A stretch of 64,000 bases of DNA from Myxococcales bacterium (GCA_016793465.1 JAEUJW010000054.1:1-64000), one strand, 5' to 3'; positions 1 to 11,949 are shown, counted from the first letter of the stretch. Translations and numbers: made by a program. The notes: generated by a model not told the origin, from the letters alone.

Positions 1-148
1 AGGGCTCGTGCAGTTGTCCGGGCTTGGAGGACAGATTCGGCTCCGGGTACCCTGCTCAGCCACGGGCTCGTGACCCACGCCGCGATCGGTCTCCCGGAGC
101 CTTCGAGAGGAACTTTCGCTCAACGCCCGCCGAACATACAAAGGCCGG

Positions 149-1942
149 TCAGGGCCGCGGGCGGGCGGCGGCCAGCAGGGCGACCAGGCGGGCCAGCTCC
201 TGGTCGCGCTGGTGCTTGCCGAGGGCGGCGAGCGGCTCGCCCTCGGGGTTGAAGGGCGTGTAGTGGGCGAGGGTCGGGTTGCCGTGGTGCGCGCAGTGGC
301 CGGCGATCACCGGGACCACGCGGATGCCGTCGCGCTGGGCGCGGGCCAGGGCCAGCGGGACCTCGCGCTGCTGCATGAACTCGGACGCGAGGAACTCGGC
401 GCTGACGATGAGGAGCACGGCGCTGGCGTGGCGGATCGCGCTGTGGATGCGCGAGTGCCAGGCGTCGCGCGAGACCAGGGCCGAGTCGTTGATGAACTCG
501 ATGGCGCTCCAGGCGTCGCTGCCGCGCAGGTGGTTCATGACGGCGCGGGCGAACCTCTCGTCGGTCTTGCTGTAGAGGCCGACGAGCATCGGCGGCGGGC
601 GCACGCCGGGCGGGACCTGGACCACGGTGATCCACGACTGACCCACGCGGAACAGGGTGCCGGGCGCGAGCTCGAGGCGCGTGACCTGCTGGCCGTCGTC
701 GAGCCAGGTGCCGTTGCGCGAGCCGAGGTCGCGGTAGTGCAGGCTCGTGCCCTCGTGCACGATCTCGCCGTGGACGCGCGAGACCTGGTCGTCGTCGAGC
801 AGCAGGATGTCGCTGCCGCGGCGGCCGACGGTGATGCGCGGCCGGGTGAAGCACAGGGTCTCGCGCTGGCCGCCGACCGGGTGCACGTGGACCACGCAGC
901 AGGCGTCGAGCGTCAGGTGGGCGCCGTTGTCGGGTGAGGTGTCGTCGTCGCTGGGGGCGGGCGCCTGGTGCGGGCCGTGCGGCAGCATGGTCTGCTCGCG
1001 GCGCAGCAGCAACGTGTGGATGTCGACGCCCTTGTAGAACACCACGCGGCCGCGCTCGCTGCCGGGGGCCAGCCTGGCGAGCAGCTGCGCGTGGTCGCGG
1101 GCGAGGCGGGCCTCGTCGTCGTCGAGGAAGGCCCAGCACACGTCGAAGCCGGCCGTGGCGCCGCGCGCGAGCTCGACGAGCGTGCGGGTGAAGATGTCGT
1201 CGCGGGCGGTGTAGCCGAGCACGAACAGGGTGCGCTGGTCGAGCAGGCGGGCCAGCGAGGCGGCCAGCTGGGGGCGCTGCTGGCCGCGCTGGAAGTCGGT
1301 GTGCAGGGTGTCGCTGCGGCACCAGTCGCCGTCGAGGTGGACGATCAGGGTGCCGGGGCCGTCGAGCGCGGCGAAGCTGCCGTCGCTGTGGAAGGCGACG
1401 GTCTGGGCCTCGCCGCCGGCCTTGCGCACGCTGATCGACAGCAGCGGGTCGAAGTTGGTGGTCAGCACGATCGGGCGGGCGCCGGGCGGCTGGGCGGCGA
1501 GCAGCTTGCCGAGCAGGCTCGCGGCGGGCGACAGGTGCCAGCCGGCGAGGTCGCGCTCGAGCTGCTCGCCGAGCACCTCGGGCTGGTGGCGCGGCAGCTC
1601 GGCGGGCACCACCGGGAAGGCCGCAGACCTGCGGCGGGCCTGCAGCACGCAGCGGCGGACCACCGCGTTGGCGACGTCCTGGCCGCGGGTCGCCAGCAGG
1701 AACCCGAAGGCGGCGGGGTAGGGGTCGGCGGCGCCGGCGATCGCGGCCTCGAAGCGGGCGAGCTCCTCGCGGCGCGCGTAGAGCTTGCGGATCTCGTCGA
1801 GCATGCCGGCGTCGCCGGGCACGCCGGGGCCGCCGGGCAGCGTCGGCGCGGTGACGGCGGAGCCGACGAGGAACGCCGCGCGCTCGGGCGTGGCCAGCAG
1901 GCGGTCGAGCAGGTCGGTGCTGCTGGCGAAGCTCGGCGGCAC
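149..1942 (-). CDS. SIR2-like / FHA / TIR domain fusion protein
   Basis: 597 aa, GTG start with a GAGG element a few bases upstream. Three domains are visible. Residues about 20-315 resemble SIR2-like NAD-binding proteins: an N-terminal FLVGSAVTAP...GVPG loop, TTNFD (161-165), VHLDGDW (201-207) and LFVLGYTARDD (239-249). Residues about 346-440 form an FHA domain with GRRGSD, VSRVHG (389-391 region) and GSRNGTW (407-413), so phosphothreonine binding is expected. Residues about 452-550 form a TIR domain (LVGLYSKTDERFA, LLIVSAEFLASEF, QREVPLAL), with E527 at the position of the catalytic Glu of TIR NADases. SIR2 and TIR domains are each known NAD-depleting effectors in bacterial immunity. The usual SIR2 HG pair appears as DG (D204), so the SIR2 part may sense rather than cleave NAD; that is inference. 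No partner gene is adjacent, and a divergent lipoprotein gene lies upstream. Confidence 0.85.
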   Translation of the reverse strand: MPPSFASSTDLLDRLLATPERAAFLVGSAVTAPTLPGGPGVPGDAGMLDEIRKLYARREELARFEAAIAGAADPYPAAFGFLLATRGQDVANAVVRRCVLQARRRSAAFPVVPAELPRHQPEVLGEQLERDLAGWHLSPAASLLGKLLAAQPPGARPIVLTTNFDPLLSISVRKAGGEAQTVAFHSDGSFAALDGPGTLIVHLDGDWCRSDTLHTDFQRGQQRPQLAASLARLLDQRTLFVLGYTARDDIFTRTLVELARGATAGFDVCWAFLDDDEARLARDHAQLLARLAPGSERGRVVFYKGVDIHTLLLRREQTMLPHGPHQAPAPSDDDTSPDNGAHLTLDACCVVHVHPVGGQRETLCFTRPRITVGRRGSDILLLDDDQVSRVHGEIVHEGTSLHYRDLGSRNGTWLDDGQQVTRLELAPGTLFRVGQSWITVVQVPPGVRPPPMLVGLYSKTDERFARAVMNHLRGSDAWSAIEFINDSALVSRDAWHSRIHSAIRHASAVLLIVSAEFLASEFMQQREVPLALARAQRDGIRVVPVIAGHCAHHGNPTLAHYTPFNPEGEPLAALGKHQRDQELARLVALLAAARPRP

Positions 1943-2033
1943 GACACCTCACGGTAGCGGGGCGGTGCGACTTTCTCGAGGGTCGGTCGGAGCGCGGGCG
2001 CGTCCGCTTCTGCAGGTGCGCGGGAAATACGAT

Positions 2034-2061
2034 CGAAATCGCGCTTCAACACGCGATTTCG
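2034..2061. promoter_or_regulatory. Perfect 10-bp inverted repeat in a divergent promoter region
   Basis: Arms CGAAATCGCG and CGCGATTTCG flank an 8-nt spacer (2044-2051). The dyad lies between the GTG of the SIR2-FHA-TIR gene (1942, leftward) and the ATG of the lipoprotein gene (2081, rightward). Its A/T-containing core stands out from the surrounding G+C-rich DNA. It could be an operator for either gene or a hairpin in the lipoprotein leader. Confidence 0.55.
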
Positions 2062-2080
2062 CTCCTGTATGGTGGCCGGC

Positions 2081-2914
2081 ATGCGCACGGCGATGTTGTT
2101 CGGCTGGCTGGTGGTCGCGGCCTGCGGCTCCGGCGGAGAGGGAGACTCGGACTTCGGCTCGATGGGCCCGGCGGGCTGCGTGCCCGGCGAGCAGCGGACC
2201 TGCGGGTGTCCGGGCGGGGCGCCCGACGGCGTGCAGGTGTGCGCGCCGACGGGCGACATGTTCATGCCGTGCGTGGGCTGTCCGCTCGAGTCGCCGACGA
2301 CGTCGAGCGCGGGCGAGGCGAGCAGCGGCGACGGCGGGCTCGGCGAGGAGGTGAGCTCGTCGCCGGCGGACGCGACGACGACGATGATGACGAGCGAGGG
2401 CGGCGAGGTCGGCGAGGGCTCGTCGAGCGGCGCGCCGGTCGATCCGTGCGACGACCCGGCCCACTGCAGCAACGGCGCGCAGGACTGCGGCGAGCCGTTC
2501 ACCGACTGCGGCGGCGACTGCCCCGAGACCGCCGAGTACACGCTGTGCGACTGCATGATCGACACCCCGCGCAACGGCAGCGAGGTCTGCGACGACACCG
2601 GGTTCCAGGTCGGCGAGCCGCTGCCGAACGTGCTGGTCTGCCTCGAGGCGACGGGCGGGCAGATCTACGTCGCCACCAACACGGCGATCGATCCCACCGA
2701 CATGGCGATGCGCTGCAGCGGGTGGGAGCTGACCGGGCAGAAGGCGTGGGAGCACCTCGACTACGTCGTGCCGGCGCTGACCTGCGACGCGGCGCAGAAG
2801 ACCATGCCGTTCGACATCAGCGGGTACGTCGGCGAGACCCTGTGGTTCGGGGCGCACGACCACCCGATGGGCGGCGGCGGCGGGACCACGGCCTGCATCG
2901 CGCGGATGAAGTAG
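2081..2914 (+). CDS. Cys-rich lipoprotein of unknown function
   Basis: 277 aa from the ATG at 2081, chosen because it gives a short signal peptide ending in lipobox VVAAC; an ATG 12 nt upstream is in frame. After the lipid-anchored Cys come a Cys-rich segment (CVPGEQRTCGCPGG...), a long Ser/Thr/Gly/Glu linker and a second Cys cluster (CDDPAHCSNGAQDCG...DCGGDCP) of the kind common in myxobacterial surface lipoproteins. The C-terminal about 110 residues, with two or more Cys pairs, look like a small globular beta-rich domain. I recognise no enzymatic motif. It is divergent from the SIR2-FHA-TIR gene, and the next gene ends convergently 3 bp downstream. A surface location is inferred from the lipobox. 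Confidence 0.7.
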   Translation: MRTAMLFGWLVVAACGSGGEGDSDFGSMGPAGCVPGEQRTCGCPGGAPDGVQVCAPTGDMFMPCVGCPLESPTTSSAGEASSGDGGLGEEVSSSPADATTTMMTSEGGEVGEGSSSGAPVDPCDDPAHCSNGAQDCGEPFTDCGGDCPETAEYTLCDCMIDTPRNGSEVCDDTGFQVGEPLPNVLVCLEATGGQIYVATNTAIDPTDMAMRCSGWELTGQKAWEHLDYVVPALTCDAAQKTMPFDISGYVGETLWFGAHDHPMGGGGGTTACIARMK

Positions 2915-2917
2915 CGG

Positions 2918-4523
2918 TCACTCGCGCGACAGCCGCAGCTGCACGTGCACCGGCGGCTGGGCCTCGCGGCTGTGCCAGCGGTCGTCGCGGAACGTCGCGG
3001 CGCGGCCGGGCACGACCTCGACGAGCTCGACCAGCCAGCCGTCGAACGAGAGCGCCTCGGCGCCGCTGACGGTCGGGCGCAGCGTGACGCTCGCGTGGGC
3101 GTGCGCGCTCGCGAGGCCGAGCGTGGGCCGGGTCGGGTCGGCGTAGATGTCGAGCTGGAGCAGCGGGCGGTCGGCGGCGCCGACGACGATCCGGCCGGCG
3201 CCGGCGGTGCTGAGCCAGAGGTACACCGGGGCCGCGGGCGGGCTCATGACCTGCTCCTGGGGACAGGTGAGCTTGAAGCGAGCGACCCGCAGCTTGCCCG
3301 GGGTGCGGTCGGGGTCGAGGGTCAGGAGGTCGGCGCCGAAGCGGTGCGTGCTGGTGCCGGGCTGCGGCGAGAGGCTGTGCAGGTGCACGCCGTCGCGCTC
3401 GACCGCGAGGTATCGGAACACCCCGGGTTCGGACGCGCCGCGGCCGGGTCGCGGGGGGAGCGCGTGCTCCTGCAGCTCGAGCGTGTAGGGCCCGAGCCTG
3501 GCCCGCTCGCCGGCGGCGAGCACGACCTCGCCGGCGGGGCTCGAGGGCCTGTCGAGGTCGGGCGGCACGGCGGTGCGCACGGGCGAGGCGGCGCCGCACG
3601 GGCTGATCGCGGCCACAGCGGGCGGGAAGCTCGGCGGGGGCGCGGGCTCGACGCGCAGGCGCGCGTGCAGGCGGACGTCGCCGTCGGCGCTCCACGTGCC
3701 GGCGGCGAAGCGGGAGTGGGGGCCGGGCACGACCTGCTCGACCGTCACGCGGTGGGCGCCGACGCGGATCGAGGGCTGCTCGCCGGGGCGGGGCTCGAGC
3801 GCGTGGCTGTAGCCGAGGCGCGAGACGTCGAGGCGCGGGGTGTCGCCCGCGCCGAACAGCGTGACCATGAGCAGCTCGCCGCTGAGGTCGAAGGCGTGCG
3901 AGCATGGCCTCGGTGCTGAGCCACAGCCACAGCGGGACCGACTGTTTGGCGACCACCGTGCGATCCGGGCAGGCGCGCTTCGACACCGTGTACTGCGCGC
4001 CGAGGTTGTCGGCGGCGGCGACGGTGTCGACGCGGTAGGGGCCGACGACGAGGTGCGCCTCGCGTCCCTCGTGCTGCTCGATCCAGCCGCCCCAGGGGCC
4101 GCCGCCGGCCTCGGCCGGATCGATGAGCACGGCGATCGCGGGGGCGCGCGCGCCGACGCTGGTCGGGCTGACCAGCATGTCGGGGTCGTAGTGCAGCTGC
4201 ACCGTGCCGACGCTGGCCCGCTCGCCCCGGCGCAGGGCGCCGCTGCCGAGCACGCCCTGGCCGGTCCGCAGCGCGGCGGGCAGGTCCTGCGGTTCGAACC
4301 CGGGCTCGCCGCAGCGGCGGGTCGTGTCGATCGGCGGGAGGCCGGACTCGGGGTCGTCGAGCGGGCCGGGCCCGGGCGGGGGTGCGGCCGGGGGCGCGTC
4401 CGGAGGCGCGGGGGTGGGCTCCGGTGCGGCTGCGGGCGTCGCTGTGTCGGCGGGCGGCGACGCGGCGTCGGGTCCGTGGCAGGCGAGCGCGGCGGCGACG
4501 AATAACCAGCGGGAGCGGGGCAC
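2918..4523 (-). pseudogene. Lipoprotein gene interrupted by a single frameshift
   Basis: A GTG start at 4523 gives a signal peptide with lipobox ALAC, followed by an Ala/Pro-rich linker. The coherent reading then continues to about position 3905 (...LWLWLSTEAMLA). From there the sensible protein continues in another frame (AFDLSGELLMVTLFGAG...) to the TGA at 2918. The span of 1606 nt is one more than a multiple of three, which fits a 1-nt insertion or 2-nt deletion. Both halves have the same style and repeat a motif (YLWLSTAGAGRIV near the end, LWLWLSTEAML in the middle), so the original product was probably one lipoprotein of about 534 aa with duplicated beta-rich modules. I do not recognise the family. 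A sequencing error at about 3895-3910 would restore an intact gene. Confidence 0.6.
3245..3271 (+). repeat. Variant copy of the CATGNCCGNNGGGACAGG element
   Basis: Reads CATGACC, about ten unrelated bases, then GGGGACAGGTGAG, so both ends match the other copies but the middle is longer. It lies inside the frameshifted lipoprotein gene. This is the weakest member of the family. Confidence 0.35.
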
Positions 4524-4650
4524 TTCGCCACGGTAACGCAGATGGCGGGCCGACGGCGCGGCGGGCTCGTCGACATCGGCCGCGGCCCTCGCGGGCGACC
4601 GCGCGCCGGGCCGCCGGGGGCCCGCAGGCCCACGCGATCGCCGGCCCGTG

Positions 4651-4750
4651 GAGGGGTCGCCCTCGCGGCGTCGTCGCGGAGGTTGCTGCGCCCGGCCCCG
4701 GAGGGGTCGCCCTCGCGGCGTCGTCGCGGAGGGTTGCTGCGCCCGGTGCA
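4651..4750. repeat. 50-bp tandem repeat, two copies plus a partial
   Basis: The 30-nt core at 4651-4680 recurs exactly at 4701-4730, and the 20 nt following each core are nearly the same (ending GCTGCGCCCGG). A shorter degenerate copy follows at about 4760-4783. The repeat fills the gene-free stretch 4524-4801 between the frameshifted lipoprotein gene and UDP-glucose dehydrogenase. I see no coding potential or terminator there. Confidence 0.75.
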
Positions 4751-4801
4751 GACGACGAGGGCGGCCCCGGGGGGTCGCCCTCTCTCGAGACTCGCGGCTG
4801 G

Positions 4802-6115
4802 TCAGCGTCCGATGCCGGCGTAGAAGAACCCGAGGTTCTCGACGTGCTCGCGGTCCCACTGGTTGCGGCCGTCGAACAGGGCGGGGCGGGCCATGATCTT
4901 CTTCAGGCGTTCGAAGTCGGGGCTCCGGTACTCGCGCCACTCGGTGACCAGCAGGAGCGCGTGCACGCCCTCGGCGGCCTCGTAGGGGTCGTCGACGAGC
5001 TTGCAGCGCGAGGCCACGCTGCCGCCGAGGGCCTCCATGAAGTTGGGGCCGGCCTCGGGGTCGTGCAGTTTGAGGGTCGCGCCGTCGCCGGCGAGGGTGC
5101 GCACGATTTTGAGGGCCGGGGCCTCGCGGATGTCGTCGGTGTTGGGTTTAAAGGCGAGGCCCCACACGCCGAAGGTCTTGCCGGCGAGGTCGTGCTCGAG
5201 GTGCTGGCGCAGCTTGCGGACGAGCACCAGCTTCTGGCCGTCGTTGATGCGCTCGGCGCTGGCGACGATCTCGAGGGTGTGGCCGTACTCGCGGGCGGTG
5301 GTGAGGAGGGCGCGGATGTCCTTGGGGAAGCACGAGCCGCCGTAGCCGACGCCGGGGTAGAGGAACTTGTTGCCGATGCGCGGGTCGGAGCCCATGCCGC
5401 GGCGGACCAGCTCGATGTCGGCGCCCACGCTGTCGGCCAGGTTGGCCATGTCGTTCATGAACGAGATGCGGCTGGCGAGGTAGGCGTTGCAGGCGTACTT
5501 GGTGAGCTCGGCCGAGCGCGCGTCCATGAAGAGGATGCGGTCGTTGGTGCGGCAGAACGGCTGGTAGAGGCGGTGGAGGGTCTGGCGGGCCTGCTCGTCG
5601 GTGGTGCCGATGATGATGCGGTCGGGGTGCATGAAGTCGTCGACCGCGGCGCCCTCCTTGAGGAACTCGGGGTTGGAGACGACCACGAACGGCTGCTTGG
5701 TCTGCTCGGCGATGATGCGACCGACGCGCTCGGCGGTGCCGACGGGCACGGTGCTCTTGTCGACGATGATGGCGGGGCGTTCGAGGTGGCGGCCGATCTC
5801 CGCGGCGGCGTTGAACAGGAACGACAGGTCGGCGGCGCTGTCGTGGCCGAGCGTCGGCGTGCCGACCGCGAGGAAGATGACGTCGCCGTGCGCGGCGGCC
5901 TCGGCGTTGCTGGTGGTGAAGCGCAGGCGACCGGCGGCGATGTTGTGCTCGACCAGCGGCTGCAGGCCGGGCTCGAAGATGGGCAGGCGGCCCTGACGGA
6001 TGCCCTCGATCTTGGCGGCGTCGATGTCCGCGCAGAGCACGTCGTTGCCGTAGTCGGCGAACACCGCGGCCGCGACCAGGCCGACGTAACCGGTTCCGAT
6101 GACGCTAATCTTCAT
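4802..6115 (-). CDS. ugd: UDP-glucose 6-dehydrogenase family protein
   Basis: 437 aa, a normal length for the UDP-glucose/GDP-mannose dehydrogenase family, which makes two successive NAD-dependent oxidations of a sugar nucleotide in the cytoplasm. The N-terminal Rossmann motif is GTGYVG (residues 7-12). DKSTVPVGT (119-127) and NPEFLKEG (148-155) are family signatures. ELTKYACNAYLA carries the conserved Lys206 and Asn210. Catalytic Cys262 lies in GYGGSCFPKD, and the C-terminal domain has GLAFKPNTDD. UDP-glucose is the likeliest substrate by overall similarity, but GDP-mannose cannot be excluded. The product would feed exopolysaccharide or lipopolysaccharide synthesis; a sugar nucleotidyltransferase gene lies 2 kb away. 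The upstream neighbour is divergent, with 51 bp between the starts. Confidence 0.93.
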   Translation of the reverse strand: MKISVIGTGYVGLVAAAVFADYGNDVLCADIDAAKIEGIRQGRLPIFEPGLQPLVEHNIAAGRLRFTTSNAEAAAHGDVIFLAVGTPTLGHDSAADLSFLFNAAAEIGRHLERPAIIVDKSTVPVGTAERVGRIIAEQTKQPFVVVSNPEFLKEGAAVDDFMHPDRIIIGTTDEQARQTLHRLYQPFCRTNDRILFMDARSAELTKYACNAYLASRISFMNDMANLADSVGADIELVRRGMGSDPRIGNKFLYPGVGYGGSCFPKDIRALLTTAREYGHTLEIVASAERINDGQKLVLVRKLRQHLEHDLAGKTFGVWGLAFKPNTDDIREAPALKIVRTLAGDGATLKLHDPEAGPNFMEALGGSVASRCKLVDDPYEAAEGVHALLLVTEWREYRSPDFERLKKIMARPALFDGRNQWDREHVENLGFFYAGIGR

Positions 6116-6166
6116 GGGGCGGCGAGGATACTGCATCGTCGGCGGGTCTGCTACGCTGGCCCGGCC

Positions 6167-7975
6167 GTGTCTGCGCCCCCGGAGCCCGATTCCGGCGGAC
6201 CCTCGGGGTCCGCGACGCCTCGCGCGGGCGCGGGCGAGGGCCCGGGCGAGCCGCGCGAGTCCCGGATGGCGCGCCTGGCGTTGTGGCTGCCGATCGTCGG
6301 CGCGCCGCTCGGGCTGTTGTTCGCGATCCTGGTCAGCCTGGCGATCTCCGGGTGGAAGGTGACGCACTCGGCGATCGTGCAGGTCGAGCGGGTGTGGCGT
6401 CCGGGCGAGTCTCTGGCGCTGCGCGTGCACGTGCTCGACGGCGCGGGCGAGGGGATCCCGGGCGCGACGGTGACGGCGCGGGCGGTCCGCGGCGAGCAGT
6501 CGGTCGAGCTCGGCGAGCTGCGCGACGCGACCGGCGGGGGCGCGACCCAGGGCCGCTTCACCGCGCCCGCGTGGCCGGCGGGGCCCGCCGCGCTGGCGCT
6601 GACGCTGACGACGCCGACCATGACGTTCGCCGAGACGGTCGATGTCACGCTCGCCGAGCGGCGCGACGAGATCCGCGGCACGCTGACGATCTCGACGTCG
6701 GTCAAGAACTGGGCCGACGACACCGAGCCGCAGCCCGAGCGGGTGCGCATCGCCCTGCGCCCGCTCGGGCGGCTGTCGGCCGGCTTCGACAACGTGATGC
6801 TGGTGCGCGTGACCGACCCCGATGGGAAGCCGCACGTCGGGCCGATCAAGGTGCGCCTGCTCGACGGCGAGTGGGGGGCGCACCGCGGCGGGGACACGCC
6901 GCCGGTGGTCGCCGAGGGGCCGACCGACGCGCAGGGGCTGCTGCGCTTCGAGGGCGCGCTGGCGACCGACGTCGTCCGCTTCGAGGTCGAGGTCGCGGCC
7001 CCGCCGTCGCCTGTCCCTGCGGTCATGTCCGAAGAGGCAGGTAAGAAGAGCGTGAAGCCGGGCGAGACGGCGAAGGAGCCGCAGGCCGTCGCGGCGGCCG
7101 CCCCGGTCGAGCCGGTCGCGCCGGCGCCGCTCGGTTCGCGGAGGTTTCGCCTGGTCAGCTTCGCGGGCGCGGTCAAGGTGACGGCCGAGCCGCTGGCGGT
7201 CGCGGCCGGGCAACCGCTGGCGATCCACGCGCGCGGGCTGCGGGCGCGCAAGCCGGTGTACATCGACGTGCACGGGGTCGACGGGGCGTGGATCGACACG
7301 CTGGCGCCGGTGCTCCAGAGCGAGCCGCCGCGCGAGTGGTCGACGGCGACGCTGCGTCCGGGGTTCGTGCAGATCGAGGCCTACCAGTTCACCACCTCGC
7401 CGGGCGAGTCGGCGGCGCTGGCCCGCGTGCAGGTGACCGAGGGCGCGCCGGACGGCGACGCCTCGCTGGCCCCGCTGATCGCCCAGCAGCGCAGGCTGCT
7501 CGAGGTCGGGCGGGTCGAGAAGGGCTTCGATCGGACGCTCGAGGCGGCCTGGCTCGACGCGGTCGAGAAGGCCGAGGTCGCGGCGGCCGACGTGCCGCTG
7601 GCGCGGGCGTGGCTGCTGGGCACGCTGCCGATCGAGGTGCTCGGTCCGCCGCCGGCGCTGAGCACGGCGGTGCGCGAGCAGGACGACCTGGTGGCCCGCA
7701 AGCGGGCGTGGGCGCTGGGGCTGAAGTGGTTCCTGCTCGGCGGGGGCGGGCTGTTCCTCGCGCTGACGCTGGTGGTGGTGGTGGTCAGCCACCGGCGGGC
7801 GGCGGGGGCGTTGACGCGGGAGATCCTCGGCGACGGCGCGACCGCGGAGATTGCCCAGGAGATCGCGCGGGCGCAGCGGGCCGTGCTGCTGCGGGCCGTG
7901 GCGCTGGTGGTGACGATGGCGCTGGGCCTGGTGCTGACGGTGGTGGTGCTCGACAAGCTGCTGTGGCAGGTGTGA
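6167..7975 (+). CDS. Membrane-anchored protein with Ig-like repeats, function unknown
   Basis: 602 aa from a GTG at 6167; an in-frame ATG at 6266 would start just before the first membrane segment and is the alternative. A hydrophobic segment (LWLPIVGAPLGLLFAILV) follows a short Pro/Gly-rich cytoplasmic tail. A long region of beta-rich, Ig-like or macroglobulin-like repeats comes next (for example PGATVTARAV and DPDGKPHVGPIKVRLLDGEW). Two further membrane helices lie near residues 518-540 and 572-600. An Ala/Pro-rich linker carries a copy of the interspersed element (7010-7027). This architecture suggests a large periplasmic domain held between membrane anchors. I recognise no catalytic motif. 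The next gene starts 37 bp downstream on the same strand, so the two may be cotranscribed. Confidence 0.75.
   Translation: MSAPPEPDSGGPSGSATPRAGAGEGPGEPRESRMARLALWLPIVGAPLGLLFAILVSLAISGWKVTHSAIVQVERVWRPGESLALRVHVLDGAGEGIPGATVTARAVRGEQSVELGELRDATGGGATQGRFTAPAWPAGPAALALTLTTPTMTFAETVDVTLAERRDEIRGTLTISTSVKNWADDTEPQPERVRIALRPLGRLSAGFDNVMLVRVTDPDGKPHVGPIKVRLLDGEWGAHRGGDTPPVVAEGPTDAQGLLRFEGALATDVVRFEVEVAAPPSPVPAVMSEEAGKKSVKPGETAKEPQAVAAAAPVEPVAPAPLGSRRFRLVSFAGAVKVTAEPLAVAAGQPLAIHARGLRARKPVYIDVHGVDGAWIDTLAPVLQSEPPREWSTATLRPGFVQIEAYQFTTSPGESAALARVQVTEGAPDGDASLAPLIAQQRRLLEVGRVEKGFDRTLEAAWLDAVEKAEVAAADVPLARAWLLGTLPIEVLGPPPALSTAVREQDDLVARKRAWALGLKWFLLGGGGLFLALTLVVVVVSHRRAAGALTREILGDGATAEIAQEIARAQRAVLLRAVALVVTMALGLVLTVVVLDKLLWQV
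7010..7027 (-). repeat. Copy of the CATGNCCGNNGGGACAGG element
   Basis: On the minus strand it reads CATGACCGCAGGGACAGG, an exact match to the consensus. It lies within the coding sequence of the membrane-anchored protein, in its Ala/Pro-rich linker. Confidence 0.6.
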
Positions 7976-8012
7976 GCGCGCGCCGGCCGGGTTGTGTTAA
8001 GGTCGCGCGGCG

Positions 8013-8990
8013 ATGGTGATGCGGACACCGCGGGCGATGATCATGGCGGCGGGCTTCGGCACCCGCCTGGGCGAGCTCGGGACCCGGCGACCCAAGCCGA
8101 TGCTGCCGGTCTGCGGGGCGCCGCTGGTGCGCTGGGCGGTGCTGTGGCTGCGCCGCCAGGGCGTGCGCGAGATGGTCATCAACCTGCACCACCACGGCGA
8201 GCAGATCGAGGCGGAGCTCGGCGACGGCGGCGCGCTCGGGGTAGCGATCGCGTACTCGCGCGAGGCGACGATCCTCGGGACCGGCGGCGGGCTGCGGCAG
8301 GCCCGCGACCTGCTCGAGGACGGCAGCGGCGGGCCGATCGTGACGATGAACGGCAAGGTGATCCTCGACCTCGAGCTGGCGCCGGTGCTGGCCGAGCACG
8401 CGGCGCGCGGGGCCGAGGCGACGCTGGTGCTGCGCGAGGACCCCGCCGGCAACGTGCGCGTCGGGGCCGACGGTCGCGTCTCGCACCTGCGCGGGGTGGC
8501 CGCGCCGCGCGGCGAGGCGGGCGGACCGCTGTGCATGTTCACGGGGGTGCAGGTGGTGACGCCGCGGTTTTTGGAGCGCATCCCGGCGAGCGGCGAGCAG
8601 TGCGTGATCGGGACGGCGGCGATGGCCGCGCTCGCCGAGGACGGCCCGCTGTACGGGCACGTGACGCGGTCGTACTGGTGGGAGCACTCGACGGTCGAGC
8701 GCTACCTGCAGGGCGTGGCCAACGTGATCGAGGGGCGGGCGCGCCTCGACCATGCGCCGGGGATGTTGCGTGGGGTGGATCCGTCGGCGGTGATCGACCC
8801 GACGGCGCGTGTCGATCCGGCGGTGTGGATCGGGCCGGACGTACGCGTGGGGGCGGGGGCCGAGGTCGGTCCGCGGGTCCAGCTCGGAGCCGGGGTGATC
8901 GTCGACGCGGGCGTGCGCCTGCGCGACGTGGTCGCGTGGGAGGGCGTGCACGTGCGCGCGGACGCCGAGCACGCCGTGCTCGCGCGGTGA
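8013..8990 (+). CDS. Sugar-1-phosphate nucleotidyltransferase
   Basis: 325 aa with the nucleotidyltransferase fold signature at the N-terminus: [24 protein letters not shown] (about residues 12-35), where the GTRL loop and the PKPM lysine bind the NTP and sugar phosphate. Downstream are GTGGGLRQA and a C-terminal left-handed beta-helix-like stretch of hexapeptide character ([28 protein letters not shown]...). The enzyme would join a sugar-1-phosphate to a nucleotide to make NDP-sugar; a GDP-mannose or glucose type is likely, but the exact sugar cannot be read from sequence. The Asp usual in the second metal-site motif appears in TMNGKVILD as Asn-Gly rather than NGD, a mild deviation worth noting. 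It may be cotranscribed with the membrane protein upstream. Confidence 0.87.
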   Translation: MVMRTPRAMIMAAGFGTRLGELGTRRPKPMLPVCGAPLVRWAVLWLRRQGVREMVINLHHHGEQIEAELGDGGALGVAIAYSREATILGTGGGLRQARDLLEDGSGGPIVTMNGKVILDLELAPVLAEHAARGAEATLVLREDPAGNVRVGADGRVSHLRGVAAPRGEAGGPLCMFTGVQVVTPRFLERIPASGEQCVIGTAAMAALAEDGPLYGHVTRSYWWEHSTVERYLQGVANVIEGRARLDHAPGMLRGVDPSAVIDPTARVDPAVWIGPDVRVGAGAEVGPRVQLGAGVIVDAGVRLRDVVAWEGVHVRADAEHAVLAR

Positions 8991-9096
8991 CGCGAGTTAT
9001 GCGGCGCGCCCCGGCAAACCTTACGCGGCTCCGGGGGCCCGCGAGAGCGCGGTTGGCGGCGGTCCGCGTCGGCGACCCGCAGTAAAACTCGGGACC

Positions 9097-11946
<2,850 letters not shown>

Positions 11947-11949
11947 CCG

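Noticed and set aside
1..148. A gene at the left edge
   Set aside because: No frame gives a convincing protein or start in the first 148 bases.
4651..4750. CRISPR array
   Set aside because: Two adjacent 50-bp copies with the intervening sequence repeated as well; no spacers and no cas genes.
4382..6166. A long N-terminal extension of the membrane-anchored protein gene, opposite UDP-glucose dehydrogenase
   Set aside because: The extension is antisense to a well-supported enzyme gene and has no protein-like features. The start was placed at the GTG at 6167.
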